A program made the position numbers and the translations under genes. The notes under the pieces were generated by a model. That model saw only the letters and a program-made list of their open reading frames with translations. It was not told the DNA's origin and did not search any database. Below, in pieces: positions 41,862-52,347 of a stretch of DNA of 64,000 bases; the first letter of the stretch is position 1; every line of letters begins with the position of its first letter. The stretch is from Hyphomicrobiales bacterium (GTDB taxonomy: Bacteria; Pseudomonadota; Alphaproteobacteria; Rhizobiales; Rhizobiaceae): NCBI GenBank assembly GCA_900472485.1, contig UCII01000012.1, positions 274,802-338,801 of the forward strand. Direction: 5' to 3'.

Positions 41862-41930
41862 ATTGGCGGCTATTGTGGATGCCTGTCACGGTGTCCCGCC
41901 ACGGATTTTGATCGCAAAGGATACACCGAA

Positions 41931-42893
41931 ATGGCGCGCAACAAGATCGCACTTATTGGTTCTGGCATGATTGGTGGCACGCTGGCGCATCTCGCCGGCC
42001 TGAAGGAACTGGGCGACATCGTCCTGTTCGACATCGCGGACGGCATTCCTCAGGGCAAGGGTCTCGACATCGCCCAGTCCTCTCCCGTCGAGGGCTTCGA
42101 CGCCAACCTCACCGGCGCCAGCGACTATTCCGCGATCGAAGGCGCTGACGTCTGCATCGTCACCGCCGGCGTTCCCCGCAAGCCGGGCATGAGCCGCGAC
42201 GATCTCCTCGGCATCAACCTCAAGGTCATGGAGCAGGTCGGCGCCGGCATCAAGAAGTACGCCCCGAACGCTTTCGTGATCTGCATCACCAATCCGCTCG
42301 ACGCCATGGTCTGGGCGCTGCAGAAGTTCTCGGGCCTGCCGACCAACAAGGTCGTGGGCATGGCCGGCGTGCTCGATAGCTCGCGCTTCCGCCTCTTCCT
42401 CGCCAAAGAATTCAACGTATCGGTCGAAGACGTCACGGCTTTCGTTCTCGGCGGCCACGGCGACTCGATGGTTCCGCTCGCCCGCTACTCCACCGTTGCC
42501 GGCATTCCGCTGACCGACCTCGTCACCATGGGCTGGCTCACTGCCGAGCGCCTCGAAGAAATCATCCAGCGCACCCGTGACGGCGGCGCCGAGATCGTTG
42601 GTCTGCTGAAGACCGGTTCCGCTTACTACGCCCCGGCCGCTTCCGCCATCGCGATGGCCGAATCCTACCTCAAGGACAAGAAGCGCGTTCTGCCTTGCGC
42701 CGCTCACCTCGATGGTCAGTACGGCGTCAAGGACATGTATGTCGGCGTTCCCACCGTAATCGGTGCCGGCGGCATCGAGCGCGTCATCGAGATTGACCTG
42801 AACAAGGCCGAAAAGGAAGCCTTCGACAAGTCGGTCGCAGCCGTTGCCGGCCTCTGCGAAGCCTGCGCCACCATCGCACCGTCGCTGAAATAA
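41931..42893 (+). CDS. mdh: Malate dehydrogenase
   Basis: A cytosolic NAD-dependent enzyme (320 aa, LDH-like class) that converts malate to oxaloacetate. Seen are the dinucleotide motif GSGMIGGTLAHL (about 8-19), the NAD-ribose Asp in VLFDIAD, the mobile loop GVPRKPGMSRDDL with substrate arginines, ITNPLDAMVW and the catalytic His in LGGHGDSMVPL. It heads the suc operon, following the zapE terminator, with sucC 27 bases downstream. Confidence 0.97.
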   Translation: MARNKIALIGSGMIGGTLAHLAGLKELGDIVLFDIADGIPQGKGLDIAQSSPVEGFDANLTGASDYSAIEGADVCIVTAGVPRKPGMSRDDLLGINLKVMEQVGAGIKKYAPNAFVICITNPLDAMVWALQKFSGLPTNKVVGMAGVLDSSRFRLFLAKEFNVSVEDVTAFVLGGHGDSMVPLARYSTVAGIPLTDLVTMGWLTAERLEEIIQRTRDGGAEIVGLLKTGSAYYAPAASAIAMAESYLKDKKRVLPCAAHLDGQYGVKDMYVGVPTVIGAGGIERVIEIDLNKAEKEAFDKSVAAVAGLCEACATIAPSLK

Positions 42894-42920
42894 TCTAGCC
42901 GTTCCAACAGGGATAGACCC

Positions 42921-44114
<1,194 letters not shown>

Positions 44115-44119
44115 TCGGG

Positions 44120-44611
44120 ATGGCTGCTTCCTTCGCTCCAACGGCTGCTCATCTCCGCCTCGGTGCCTTTGCCGGCACCTGGGAAGGGGAAGAGCATGTC
44201 GCGGCTTCGGCCTGGACGAAGGAAGGCACCGCAACCGCGCGCCTCACGGCCGAGTGTCTGTTCGGCGGTTTTTTCGTCGAACAGCGCTACGTGCAGACGC
44301 GGGACGGCAGCACGTCGTTCGAAGCCCGGAACATTCTCGGCTTCGACGCTGCGGATCAGGCCTACAAGCTCTATCAGTTCGATACCGTGGGCTTTACGCC
44401 CGCCGCGCCGGCCTCCGGCGAGTGGATCGATGACAAGCTTGTCCTGACCAAGATCTCGCCGCGCGGTCAGCAGCGCACTCTCTTCCAGTTCGAAAATGAA
44501 GACTGCTACCGTATGGGCGTCACGTTCTCGCCCGCCGGCAGCGATACATGGCAGGAGGTCGTCAGTGGCTCATATCGCCGCGTTGCCTCCGCGTCTTCCA
44601 ACCTCTCGTAA
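44120..44611 (+). CDS. DUF1579-like protein inserted between sucC and sucD
   Basis: A 163-aa protein of the lipocalin-like DUF1579 type: LGAFAGTWEGEEHVAASAW at about residues 14-32, then ECLFGGFFVEQRYVQTRDG, and alternating beta strands to RMGVTFSPAGSDTWQEVVSG. No signal peptide is seen. The function is unknown. It is spaced 5 bases after sucC and 12 before sucD, so it is in the operon and separates the two subunit genes that are usually adjacent. Base composition is like its neighbours, so no recent transfer is evident. Confidence 0.75.
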   Translation: MAASFAPTAAHLRLGAFAGTWEGEEHVAASAWTKEGTATARLTAECLFGGFFVEQRYVQTRDGSTSFEARNILGFDAADQAYKLYQFDTVGFTPAAPASGEWIDDKLVLTKISPRGQQRTLFQFENEDCYRMGVTFSPAGSDTWQEVVSGSYRRVASASSNLS

Positions 44612-44623
44612 CAAAGGCCTCGC

Positions 44624-45526
44624 ATGTCTATTCTCATCAACAAAGACACCAAGGTTCTGGTTCAGGGCCTGACCGGCAAGACCGGTACCTTCCACACCGA
44701 ACAGGCGCTTGCCTATCACGGCACGAAGATGGTCGGCGGCATCCACCCTTCCAAGGGCGGTGAAACCTGGGCCGGCAAGGACGGCGAAAAGCTGCCGATC
44801 TTCAAGTCCGTCGCCGAAGGCAAGGACGCAACCGGCGCCAACGCCTCGGTCATCTACGTTCCGCCGGCAGGTGCCGCAGCTGCGATCCTCGAAGCGATCG
44901 ACGCCGAGATCCCGCTCATCGTCTGCATCACGGAAGGCATTCCGGTCGCCGACATGGTCAAGGTCAAGGACCGTCTGATCAAGTCGAAGTCGCGCCTGAT
45001 CGGGCCGAACTGCCCGGGCGTTCTGACCCCGAACGAATGCAAGATCGGCATCATGCCGGGCTCCATCTTCAAGAAGGGCTCCGTCGGCGTTCTCTCGCGT
45101 TCCGGCACGCTGACTTATGAAGCCGTGTTCCAGACCACGAATGAGGGCCTCGGCCAGACGACCGCTGTCGGCATCGGCGGCGACCCGGTCAAGGGCACCG
45201 AATTCATCGACATCCTGGAAATGTTCCTCGCCGACGACGAAACCAAGTCGATCATCATGATCGGCGAAATCGGCGGTTCGGCTGAAGAAGAAGCCGCGCA
45301 GTTCCTCAAGGACGAAGCCAAGAAGGGCCGCAAGAAGCCGATGGTCGGCTTCATCGCCGGCCGCACGGCACCTCCCGGCCGCACCATGGGCCATGCGGGC
45401 GCCGTAATTTCCGGCGGCAAGGGCGGCGCGGAAGACAAGATCGCAGCGATGGAAGCCGCAGGCATCCGCGTGTCGCCGTCGCCGGCGCGTCTCGGCAAGA
45501 CGCTGGTGGAAGTCCTGAAAGGCTGA
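44624..45526 (+). CDS. sucD: Succinyl-CoA ligase alpha subunit
   Basis: The CoA-binding, phosphohistidine subunit (300 aa). VQGLTGKTGTFHTEQALAY near residue 14, GPNCPGVLTPNECKIGIMPG (about 126-145) and the active-site His in TMGHAGAVISGGKGGAEDK are all present. It makes succinate plus ATP/GTP from succinyl-CoA with SucC. A hairpin (45544-45577) lies in the 175-base gap before sucA. Confidence 0.97.
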   Translation: MSILINKDTKVLVQGLTGKTGTFHTEQALAYHGTKMVGGIHPSKGGETWAGKDGEKLPIFKSVAEGKDATGANASVIYVPPAGAAAAILEAIDAEIPLIVCITEGIPVADMVKVKDRLIKSKSRLIGPNCPGVLTPNECKIGIMPGSIFKKGSVGVLSRSGTLTYEAVFQTTNEGLGQTTAVGIGGDPVKGTEFIDILEMFLADDETKSIIMIGEIGGSAEEEAAQFLKDEAKKGRKKPMVGFIAGRTAPPGRTMGHAGAVISGGKGGAEDKIAAMEAAGIRVSPSPARLGKTLVEVLKG

Positions 45527-45543
45527 GCCTACCTATAGCAATG

Positions 45544-45577
45544 CCGGATGGGGCGGCAGTCGCCTTGTCCCGTCCGG
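45544..45577 (+). other. Hairpin between sucD and sucA
   Basis: CCGGATGGG (45544-45552) pairs with CCCGTCCGG (45569-45577) with one G-T pair, followed by TTTAGAC. The T-run is too short for a strong terminator. It may attenuate or stabilise the upstream mdh-sucCD message and set the ratio to sucAB. Confidence 0.5.
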
Positions 45578-45701
45578 TTTAGACATTCGTAAGTGCATAG
45601 CTGCGGCCTTCATGGCTGTGAACGAAATACGGTCGCCGGGGACCCGAAAACCGGCAATGCAAACAAGTTGGGAGACGGGCGAGAGCGCCCGCAGATTCAC
45701 C

Positions 45702-48686
45702 ATGGCAAGGCAAGAAGCCAACGAGCAATTTCAGATCACCTCGTTCCTGGATGGCGCCAATGCTGCCTATATCGAGCAGCTCTACGCGCGCTACGAGGAC
45801 GATCCTTCATCGGTTTCCGACGAATGGCGGTCTTTCTTCAAGGCGCTCGAGGATAGTCCCGACGATGTGAAGAAGGCAGCCAAGGGTGCCTCCTGGCAGC
45901 GGAAGAACTGGCCGATCCCGGCAAAGGGCGATCTGGTTTCCGCGCTCGATGGCGACTGGGGCGTGGTCGAAAAGGTCATCGAAACCAAGCTGAAGGCGAA
46001 GGCGGAAACTGCCGGTACGCCGGCGAGCGCGACCGACGTCCTGCAGGCGACGCGCGACAGCGTCCGCGCCATCATGATGATCCGCGCCTATCGCATGCGC
46101 GGCCACCTGCACGCCAAGCTTGACCCGCTCGGCATCGCCGCACCGGTCGAAGACTACAAGGAACTGTCGCCGGAAGCCTACGGCTTCACCGAGGCCGACC
46201 TCGACCGCAAGATCTTCATCGACAACGTGCTCGGCCTCGAATTCGCAACCATTCGCGAGATGATCGAGATCCTCGAGCGCACCTACTGCTCCACCCTCGG
46301 CGTCGAGTTCATGCACATCTCCAATCCAGAGGAAAAGGCATGGATTCAGGAACGCATCGAAGGGCCGGACAAGGGCATCGCTTTCAATCCCGAACGTAAG
46401 AAGGCCATCCTGCAGAAGGTCATCGAAGCCGAAGGCTATGAGCAGTTCCTCGACGTCAAGTTCAAGGGCACCAAGCGTTTCGGCCTCGACGGCGGTGAAT
46501 CGCTGATCCCGGCGCTCGAACAGATCCTGAAAAGCGGCAGCCAGCTCGGTCTTCGCGAAGCCGTCTTCGGCATGGCCCATCGCGGCCGCCTGAACGTGCT
46601 GTCCCAGGTCATGGGCAAGCCGCACCGCGCCATCTTCCACGAGTTCAAGGGCGGTTCCTATGCGCCGGACGAAGTCGAAGGTTCGGGCGACGTGAAGTAC
46701 CATCTCGGTGCCTCCTCGGACCGCGATTTCGACGGCGCCAAGGTACACGTCTCGTTGACGGCAAACCCGTCGCACCTCGAAATTGTCAACCCGGTCGTCA
46801 TGGGGAAGGCCCGCGCCAAGCAGGACATGGGTGCCACGCAGTGGGATGGTGACATCATCCCGCTTTCCGAGCGTGCCAAGGTCGTGCCACTGTTGATCCA
46901 TGGTGACGCGGCTTTCGCCGGCCAGGGCGTCGTTGCCGAAATCCTCGGCCTTTCCGGTCTGCGCGGCCACCGTGTAGCCGGCACCATGCACGTCATCATC
47001 AACAACCAGATCGGTTTCACCACCAATCCGGCCTTCTCGCGCTCGTCGCCCTATCCGTCCGACGTCGCCAAGATGATCGAGGCGCCGATCTTCCACGTCA
47101 ACGGCGACGATCCGGAAGCGGTTGTTTATGCCGCGAAGATCGCGACCGAATTCCGCATGAAGTTCCACAAGCCCGTTGTGGTCGACCTCTTCTGCTACCG
47201 CCGCTACGGCCACAATGAAGGCGATGAGCCGTCCTTCACGCAGCCGAACATGTACAAGGTCATCCGTGCCCACAAGACGGTGCTGCAGATCTATTCGCAG
47301 CGGCTGATCAGCGAAGGCGTGCTGACCGAAGGCGAAGTCGAGAAGATGAAGGCCGATTGGCGCGCCCACCTTGAGCAGGAGTTCGAGGCCGGCCAGTCCT
47401 ACAAGCCGAACAAGGCCGACTGGCTTGACGGCGAGTGGTCCGGCCTGCATACGGCCGACAATGCCGACGAGCAGCGCCGCGGCAAGACCGCCGTTCCGAT
47501 GAAGTCGCTGAAGGAGATCGGCCGCAAGTTGTCGGAAATCCCGGCCGGCTTCCATGCGCACCGCACCATCCAGCGCTTCATGGAAAATCGCGCCAACATG
47601 GTGCAGACGGGCGAGGGCATCGATTGGGCCATGGCGGAAGCTCTGGCATTCGGTTCGCTCGTCGTCGAAGGCCATAAGATCCGCCTGTCCGGTCAGGATT
47701 GCGAACGCGGCACCTTCTCGCAGCGTCATTCGGTTCTCTACGATCAGGAGACCGAAGAGCGCTATATCCCGCTCGCCAATCTCTCGCCGACGCAGGCTCG
47801 CTACGAAGTCATCAACTCGATGCTCTCGGAAGAAGCGGTTCTCGGCTTCGAATACGGCTACTCGCTCGCCCGTCCGAACGCGCTGACCCTCTGGGAAGCC
47901 CAGTTCGGCGACTTCGCCAACGGCGCGCAGGTCGTGTTCGACCAGTTCATCTCGTCGGGCGAACGCAAGTGGCTGCGCATGTCGGGTCTCGTCTGCCTGT
48001 TGCCGCATGGCTACGAAGGTCAAGGTCCGGAACACTCTTCGGCCCGTCTGGAACGTTATCTGCAGCTCTGCGCCGAAGACAACATGCAGGTCGCCAACGT
48101 CACCACGCCGGCGAACTACTTCCATATCCTGCGCCGTCAACTGAAGCGCGACTTCCGCAAGCCGCTGATCCTGATGACGCCGAAGTCGCTGCTGCGCCAC
48201 AAGCGCGCCGTATCGACCCTGGCGGAGATGGCCGGCGAAAGCTCCTTCCATCGCCTGCTTTGGGATGATGCGGAGCTGATCAAGGACAGCCCGATCAAGC
48301 TGCAGAAGGACAACAAGATCCGTCGCGTCGTCATCTGCTCGGGCAAGGTCTATTACGATCTGCTGGAAGAGCGCGAGAAGCGCGGTATCGACGACATCTA
48401 CCTGCTGCGCATCGAACAGCTCTATCCGTTCCCGGCCAAGGCGCTCATCAACGAGCTCAGCCGCTTCCGCAATGCGGAGATGGTCTGGTGCCAGGAAGAG
48501 CCGAAGAACATGGGCGCATGGTCCTTTATCGATCCGTATCTGGAATGGGTGCTTGCCCATATCGATGCCAAGTACCAGCGCGTTCGCTACACCGGCCGTC
48601 CGGCCGCCGCCTCTCCGGCGACGGGCCTGATGTCCAAGCATCTGTCGCAGCTTGCGGCGTTCCTCGAGGACGCGCTCGGCGGTTAA
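45702..48686 (+). CDS. sucA: 2-oxoglutarate dehydrogenase E1 component
   Basis: The thiamine-diphosphate E1 subunit (994 aa, full length). The N-terminal helix FLDGANAAYIEQLYARYEDD binds E2; the ThDP motif runs from GDAAFAGQGVVAE to INNQIGFTT, and HRGRLNVL and GYEGQGPEHSSARLERYLQL (about 775) are E1 signatures. The ATG at 45702 (MARQEANEQF) gives the normal N-terminus; the frame stays open to 45612. A YCII gene lies between it and sucB. Confidence 0.97.
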   Translation: MARQEANEQFQITSFLDGANAAYIEQLYARYEDDPSSVSDEWRSFFKALEDSPDDVKKAAKGASWQRKNWPIPAKGDLVSALDGDWGVVEKVIETKLKAKAETAGTPASATDVLQATRDSVRAIMMIRAYRMRGHLHAKLDPLGIAAPVEDYKELSPEAYGFTEADLDRKIFIDNVLGLEFATIREMIEILERTYCSTLGVEFMHISNPEEKAWIQERIEGPDKGIAFNPERKKAILQKVIEAEGYEQFLDVKFKGTKRFGLDGGESLIPALEQILKSGSQLGLREAVFGMAHRGRLNVLSQVMGKPHRAIFHEFKGGSYAPDEVEGSGDVKYHLGASSDRDFDGAKVHVSLTANPSHLEIVNPVVMGKARAKQDMGATQWDGDIIPLSERAKVVPLLIHGDAAFAGQGVVAEILGLSGLRGHRVAGTMHVIINNQIGFTTNPAFSRSSPYPSDVAKMIEAPIFHVNGDDPEAVVYAAKIATEFRMKFHKPVVVDLFCYRRYGHNEGDEPSFTQPNMYKVIRAHKTVLQIYSQRLISEGVLTEGEVEKMKADWRAHLEQEFEAGQSYKPNKADWLDGEWSGLHTADNADEQRRGKTAVPMKSLKEIGRKLSEIPAGFHAHRTIQRFMENRANMVQTGEGIDWAMAEALAFGSLVVEGHKIRLSGQDCERGTFSQRHSVLYDQETEERYIPLANLSPTQARYEVINSMLSEEAVLGFEYGYSLARPNALTLWEAQFGDFANGAQVVFDQFISSGERKWLRMSGLVCLLPHGYEGQGPEHSSARLERYLQLCAEDNMQVANVTTPANYFHILRRQLKRDFRKPLILMTPKSLLRHKRAVSTLAEMAGESSFHRLLWDDAELIKDSPIKLQKDNKIRRVVICSGKVYYDLLEEREKRGIDDIYLLRIEQLYPFPAKALINELSRFRNAEMVWCQEEPKNMGAWSFIDPYLEWVLAHIDAKYQRVRYTGRPAAASPATGLMSKHLSQLAAFLEDALGG

Positions 48687-48697
48687 GGGGTTGCGCG

Positions 48698-49018
48698 ATG
48701 GCCTATTTCCATCTGAAACTTGTGCCGCCGCGCCCTAGCTTTCCGCGTGACGGCACAGAGGAGGAGATGGCCGCCATGCAGCAGCACGCAGCCTATTGGC
48801 GAAAACATGCGAGTGCCGGGACGGCAATTGTCGTCGGCCCGGTCTTCGCGGCCGATGGTGCTTTCGGCGTGGCTATCGTCGATGTGGAGCATACCGATGC
48901 CGCCAAATCGCTTGGCGATGCCGATCCCGTCCTTCTCGCCGGGCTCGGTTTCCGTATCGAAATCTCGCCGATGCCCTCACTCATTCTCCGGCCGTCCGTC
49001 GCCGGTAATTCTATCTAA
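48698..49018 (+). CDS. YCII-related domain protein between sucA and sucB
   Basis: A 106-aa protein beginning AYFHLKLVPPRPSFPRDG, with a His in MQQHAAYWRKHASAGTAIVVGPVF (core HAAYWRKHASAG, about 30-41) and the LGDADPVLLAGLGFRIEISPMP closing strand of the YCII fold. The function is unknown; the family has a proposed catalytic His-Asp. It starts 11 bases after sucA and ends 31 bases before sucB, inside the dehydrogenase operon. Confidence 0.82.
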   Translation: MAYFHLKLVPPRPSFPRDGTEEEMAAMQQHAAYWRKHASAGTAIVVGPVFAADGAFGVAIVDVEHTDAAKSLGDADPVLLAGLGFRIEISPMPSLILRPSVAGNSI

Positions 49019-49049
49019 GTCATAACGACGAAAAATCAGGATCTGAACA

Positions 49050-50288
49050 ATGGCCACTGAAATCCGCGTTCCTACCCTCGGCGAATCCGTCAGCGAAGCG
49101 ACCGTCGGTACCTGGTTCAAGAAGGTCGGCGATGCCATCAAGGCCGATGAGCCGCTTCTCGAACTCGAAACCGACAAAGTGACGATCGAAGTTCCGGCGC
49201 CGGCTGCCGGCACGCTTTCCGAAATCGTTGTCCAGGCCGGCGAGACCGTAGGTCTTGGCGCGCTGCTCGGCCAGATCTCCGCCGGCAACGGCGCCGCCGC
49301 CGCTCCGGCACAAGCTGCCGCACCTGCTGCTGCTCCGGCCCCTGCAGCTGCTGCGCCGGTTGCCGCCCCCGCCGTTTCCGCTCCGGCTTCCTCCATGCCG
49401 CCGGCACCGGCTGCCGGTAAGCTGCTTGCTGAAAACAATCTCTCCGCCGATCAGGTCGAAGGCAGCGGCAAGCGCGGCCAGGTCCTGAAGGGCGATGTCA
49501 TCGCCGCTGTCGCCAAGGCTGCGTCGGCTCCCGCTGCTGCACCGGCAGCACCCGTTGCCGCTCGCGCTCCGACGGCCGTTGAGGACGTCAGTCGCGAAGA
49601 GCGCGTCAAGATGACCCGCCTGCGCCAGACGATCGCCAAGCGCCTCAAGGATGCGCAGAACACCGCCGCCATGCTCACCACCTATAACGAGGTGGACATG
49701 AAGGCCGTCATGGACCTGCGCAACAAGTACAAGGACGTCTTCGAGAAGAAGCATGGCGTGAAGCTCGGCTTCATGGGCTTCTTCACCAAGGCCGTTACCC
49801 ACGCGCTGAAGGAACTGCCGGCTGTCAACGCCGAGATCGACGGCACCGACATCATCTACAAGAACTACTGCCATGTCGGCATGGCTGTCGGCACCGACAA
49901 GGGCCTTGTCGTTCCCGTGATCCGCGACGCCGACCAGATGTCGATCGCGGAAGTCGAGAAGGAGCTTGGCCGTCTGGCGAAGGCTGCTCGCGACGGTTCG
50001 CTGGCGATGGCCGACATGCAGGGCGGCACCTTCACCATTACCAATGGCGGCGTCTATGGTTCGCTGATGTCCTCCCCGATCCTGAACGCGCCGCAGTCGG
50101 GCATTCTCGGCATGCACAAGATCCAGGAGCGTCCGGTCGCCATCGGCGGCCAGGTCGTCATCCGCCCGATGATGTATCTGGCGCTCTCCTACGATCACCG
50201 CATCGTCGACGGCAAGGAAGCGGTGACCTTCCTCGTGCGCGTCAAGGAAAGCCTGGAAGATCCGGAACGTCTCGTTCTCGATCTTTAA
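49050..50288 (+). CDS. sucB: 2-oxoglutarate dehydrogenase E2 (dihydrolipoyl succinyltransferase)
   Basis: The core succinyltransferase (412 aa). An N-terminal lipoyl domain with the lipoylated Lys in ELETDKVTIEVPAPAAG (about residues 36-52), an Ala/Pro linker (about 85-120), the peripheral-subunit-binding domain LLAENNLSADQVEGSGKRG (about 127-145) and the catalytic domain ending with SYDHRIVDGKEAVTFL, whose His and Asp are catalytic. It transfers succinyl from lipoamide to CoA. Confidence 0.97.
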   Translation: MATEIRVPTLGESVSEATVGTWFKKVGDAIKADEPLLELETDKVTIEVPAPAAGTLSEIVVQAGETVGLGALLGQISAGNGAAAAPAQAAAPAAAPAPAAAAPVAAPAVSAPASSMPPAPAAGKLLAENNLSADQVEGSGKRGQVLKGDVIAAVAKAASAPAAAPAAPVAARAPTAVEDVSREERVKMTRLRQTIAKRLKDAQNTAAMLTTYNEVDMKAVMDLRNKYKDVFEKKHGVKLGFMGFFTKAVTHALKELPAVNAEIDGTDIIYKNYCHVGMAVGTDKGLVVPVIRDADQMSIAEVEKELGRLAKAARDGSLAMADMQGGTFTITNGGVYGSLMSSPILNAPQSGILGMHKIQERPVAIGGQVVIRPMMYLALSYDHRIVDGKEAVTFLVRVKESLEDPERLVLDL

Positions 50289-50303
50289 GGGGAGCGTTGG
50301 ATC

Positions 50304-51053
50304 ATGTCGACATGGCCCATGCGGACGCTGCGCGGATTGCTATGCGCCGTCGCCGCATGGGTGCCATCGTCCGCCAATGCGGGTGAGCTCGACATTTCCA
50401 AGCTCAGCAGCAATCTCGATTTGGCGTCGCTTGGCGACGCCGATCTTACCGCCCGCTCGATCAATGTCCTGCGCATCGGCAAGGTGGAACTGACCTCCGG
50501 GCGCATCGTCGCCAGCGACCCGCTCGTCGGGCCTGACCGAGCGGCATTTTCCCGCACCGTTTCTCCCGGCGATTATCCTGTCACCTTGTATCAGGCCTTC
50601 GGCCGCATCGCTGCGGCCAGCATGCGTTTTGCCGAGGGCAAGCCGGTGCGCTGGGAACTGGCGGTGGTACCCGGCCAGGATATCAATTCGCTGAAGAATG
50701 ATGAGTTCTTCGGTTATCCCGTCGATGCCGGTCTCGGCTGCTACATGGGTGCGGAGACCTATGCGCTGATCCAGGAGCGCGAAAACAAGATCCGGCTGGA
50801 AAAAGCGTCGTCGGATATCAACTACTATGACGATGTTCTGGCGTCCGAGCTGCAGCCAAATAACGATGACTACGTCTTACATCGGCCGATATCGGGCAAG
50901 CGCGGCAACGTCGCCATCTTCTCGAGCGGTTGGGGTGATGGCTTCTATCCGGTGTTCTGGGGGCTGGATGCCGCCGGCAAGCCGTTGGTTCTGTTCACCG
51001 ATTTCGGCGTTATGGAAAATGCCGATGGCCGGCGCGAGCCGGGAGGAGGCTGA
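50304..51053 (+). CDS. DUF4241 domain protein, exported
   Basis: A 249-aa protein with a signal peptide (LRGLLCAVAAWVPSSANAG, about residues 8-26) and a DUF4241 domain: KPVRWELAVVPGQD, FFGYPVDAGLGCYMGAETY (about 134-152) and SSGWGDGFYPVFWGLDAAG near 205. The function is unknown. It starts 15 bases after sucB with a good ribosome-binding site (AAGGGGAG), in operon with the secreted protein that follows at two bases. Confidence 0.75.
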   Translation: MSTWPMRTLRGLLCAVAAWVPSSANAGELDISKLSSNLDLASLGDADLTARSINVLRIGKVELTSGRIVASDPLVGPDRAAFSRTVSPGDYPVTLYQAFGRIAAASMRFAEGKPVRWELAVVPGQDINSLKNDEFFGYPVDAGLGCYMGAETYALIQERENKIRLEKASSDINYYDDVLASELQPNNDDYVLHRPISGKRGNVAIFSSGWGDGFYPVFWGLDAAGKPLVLFTDFGVMENADGRREPGGG

Positions 51054-51055
51054 GC

Positions 51056-51577
51056 ATGCCGGCCGAAAGCACGATGGCGCGACTGGCTTCGATGCCTTGG
51101 ATAATGCTGGCTTGTTCGGTCAACCCCGTGCCTGCCTATGCGGAAGAATGCATGCAGGAAAAGGCTGTCTATGTCGATATGGACAATGCCTATGAGTTGC
51201 GCTTCGAGCCCATGGAAGCGGACTCGTCGGTCAGCAACAGGTTCAAGCTCACAGTGCGCAACACCAATATCGTGGCCGATGGGATCGTGATGCGCACGGA
51301 CGACCATCTGCGCGCCGATGGACGGATCATGTTCGAATGTCCTGAAGGGGATGTAACCGGGGCCGACCTTAGGGCCTGCACGGTCTGGCAGGGCATGGTC
51401 TATGCCTCGGATCTAAAAGGTCATATCCGCGCCCTGCCGGCGGAAGGCGAGAGTGCAGCGGATCGGCTTTTCCTGCCGGCGCTCGGTCCCTCGATCCAGA
51501 AATCGTCCCTCTGGGGCAAGGGCAAGGCGACCGTCGCGCCCTGGGATGTCCTTAGTCTGAAAGGATGCAATCAATGA
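51056..51577 (+). CDS. Hypothetical exported protein
   Basis: A 173-aa protein I do not recognise. The N-terminus (LASMPWIMLACSVNPVPAYAE) resembles a signal peptide with cleavage after AYA at about residue 29. Five cysteines are visible, four of them in the predicted mature part (EECMQE, FECPEG, RACTVW, KGCNQ), compatible with two disulfides in the periplasm. It follows the DUF4241 gene by two bases and overlaps the SDR start by four (ATGA at 51574-51577), so the three are tightly coupled. Confidence 0.65.
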   Translation: MPAESTMARLASMPWIMLACSVNPVPAYAEECMQEKAVYVDMDNAYELRFEPMEADSSVSNRFKLTVRNTNIVADGIVMRTDDHLRADGRIMFECPEGDVTGADLRACTVWQGMVYASDLKGHIRALPAEGESAADRLFLPALGPSIQKSSLWGKGKATVAPWDVLSLKGCNQ

Positions 51578-52329
51578 CCGGCGATGCACCTGTTCTTCTC
51601 GTGACCGGCGGCAGCCGCGGCATCGGTGCTGCCATTTGCCTGGCGGCCGCCCAGCACGGCTGGGCCGTGGCGGTCAATTATGCGTCCAACAAGGATGCGG
51701 CCGAGGCCGTGGTGGGGACGATCGTTGACGCCGGCGGCGAGGCGATCGCGATCGCCGGCGATGTCGGTAAGCCCGAGGATATCAAATCCATCTTCGCCAA
51801 GGTCGACACGCATTTCGGCCGCATCGACGGGCTCGTCAACAATGCCGGCATTGTCGATAGTGTGCAGCGTGTCGATGAAATGACATCGGAGCGGCTCGAT
51901 CGTATGTTCCGCATCAATGTGACCGGTTCGATCCTTTGCGCCAGTCAGGCCGTGCTTCGCATGTCGACCCGGCATGGCGGCAAGGGCGGTGTGATCGTCA
52001 ATGTATCATCCATGGCTGCGATCCTCGGCTCCGCCGGTCAATATGTCGACTATGCCGCATCCAAGGCCGCGATCGATACCTTCACGCTCGGTTTGGCGCG
52101 CGAAGTCGCGACCGAGGGCATCCGCGTGAATGCGGTGCGCCCAGGCATCATCGATACCGATATTCATGCGTCCGGCGGACTACCCGACCGGGCGCGCGAG
52201 ATGAGCCCCCTTATTCCAATGCAGCGGCCCGGTACGGCGGACGAAGTAGCGGATGCCATCCTCTATCTTCTGAGCCCGCACGCATCCTATATAACGGGCT
52301 CCATCCTCAATGTGAGCGGCGGTCGCTGA
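51574..52329 (+). CDS. Short-chain dehydrogenase/reductase (FabG-like)
   Basis: A cytosolic SDR of 251 aa. TGGSRGIGAAI (about residues 10-20) binds NAD(P), NNAGIV follows, and the catalytic Ser-Tyr-Lys lie in VSSMAAILGSAGQYVDYAASK (core: YVDYAASK). It resembles glucose-1-dehydrogenase/FabG-like enzymes; the substrate is unknown. It is coupled to the preceding secreted-protein gene and followed 18 bases later by a LysE gene. Confidence 0.88.
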   Translation: MTGDAPVLLVTGGSRGIGAAICLAAAQHGWAVAVNYASNKDAAEAVVGTIVDAGGEAIAIAGDVGKPEDIKSIFAKVDTHFGRIDGLVNNAGIVDSVQRVDEMTSERLDRMFRINVTGSILCASQAVLRMSTRHGGKGGVIVNVSSMAAILGSAGQYVDYAASKAAIDTFTLGLAREVATEGIRVNAVRPGIIDTDIHASGGLPDRAREMSPLIPMQRPGTADEVADAILYLLSPHASYITGSILNVSGGR

Positions 52330-52347
52330 TCGGAAAGGGTCGACAAG

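Noticed and set aside
45807..48641. A 944-codon open frame on the minus strand opposite sucA
   Set aside because: It mirrors the sucA codon phase exactly. At high GC, codon bias clears stops on the complementary strand; its translation has no recognisable domain or ribosome-binding site.
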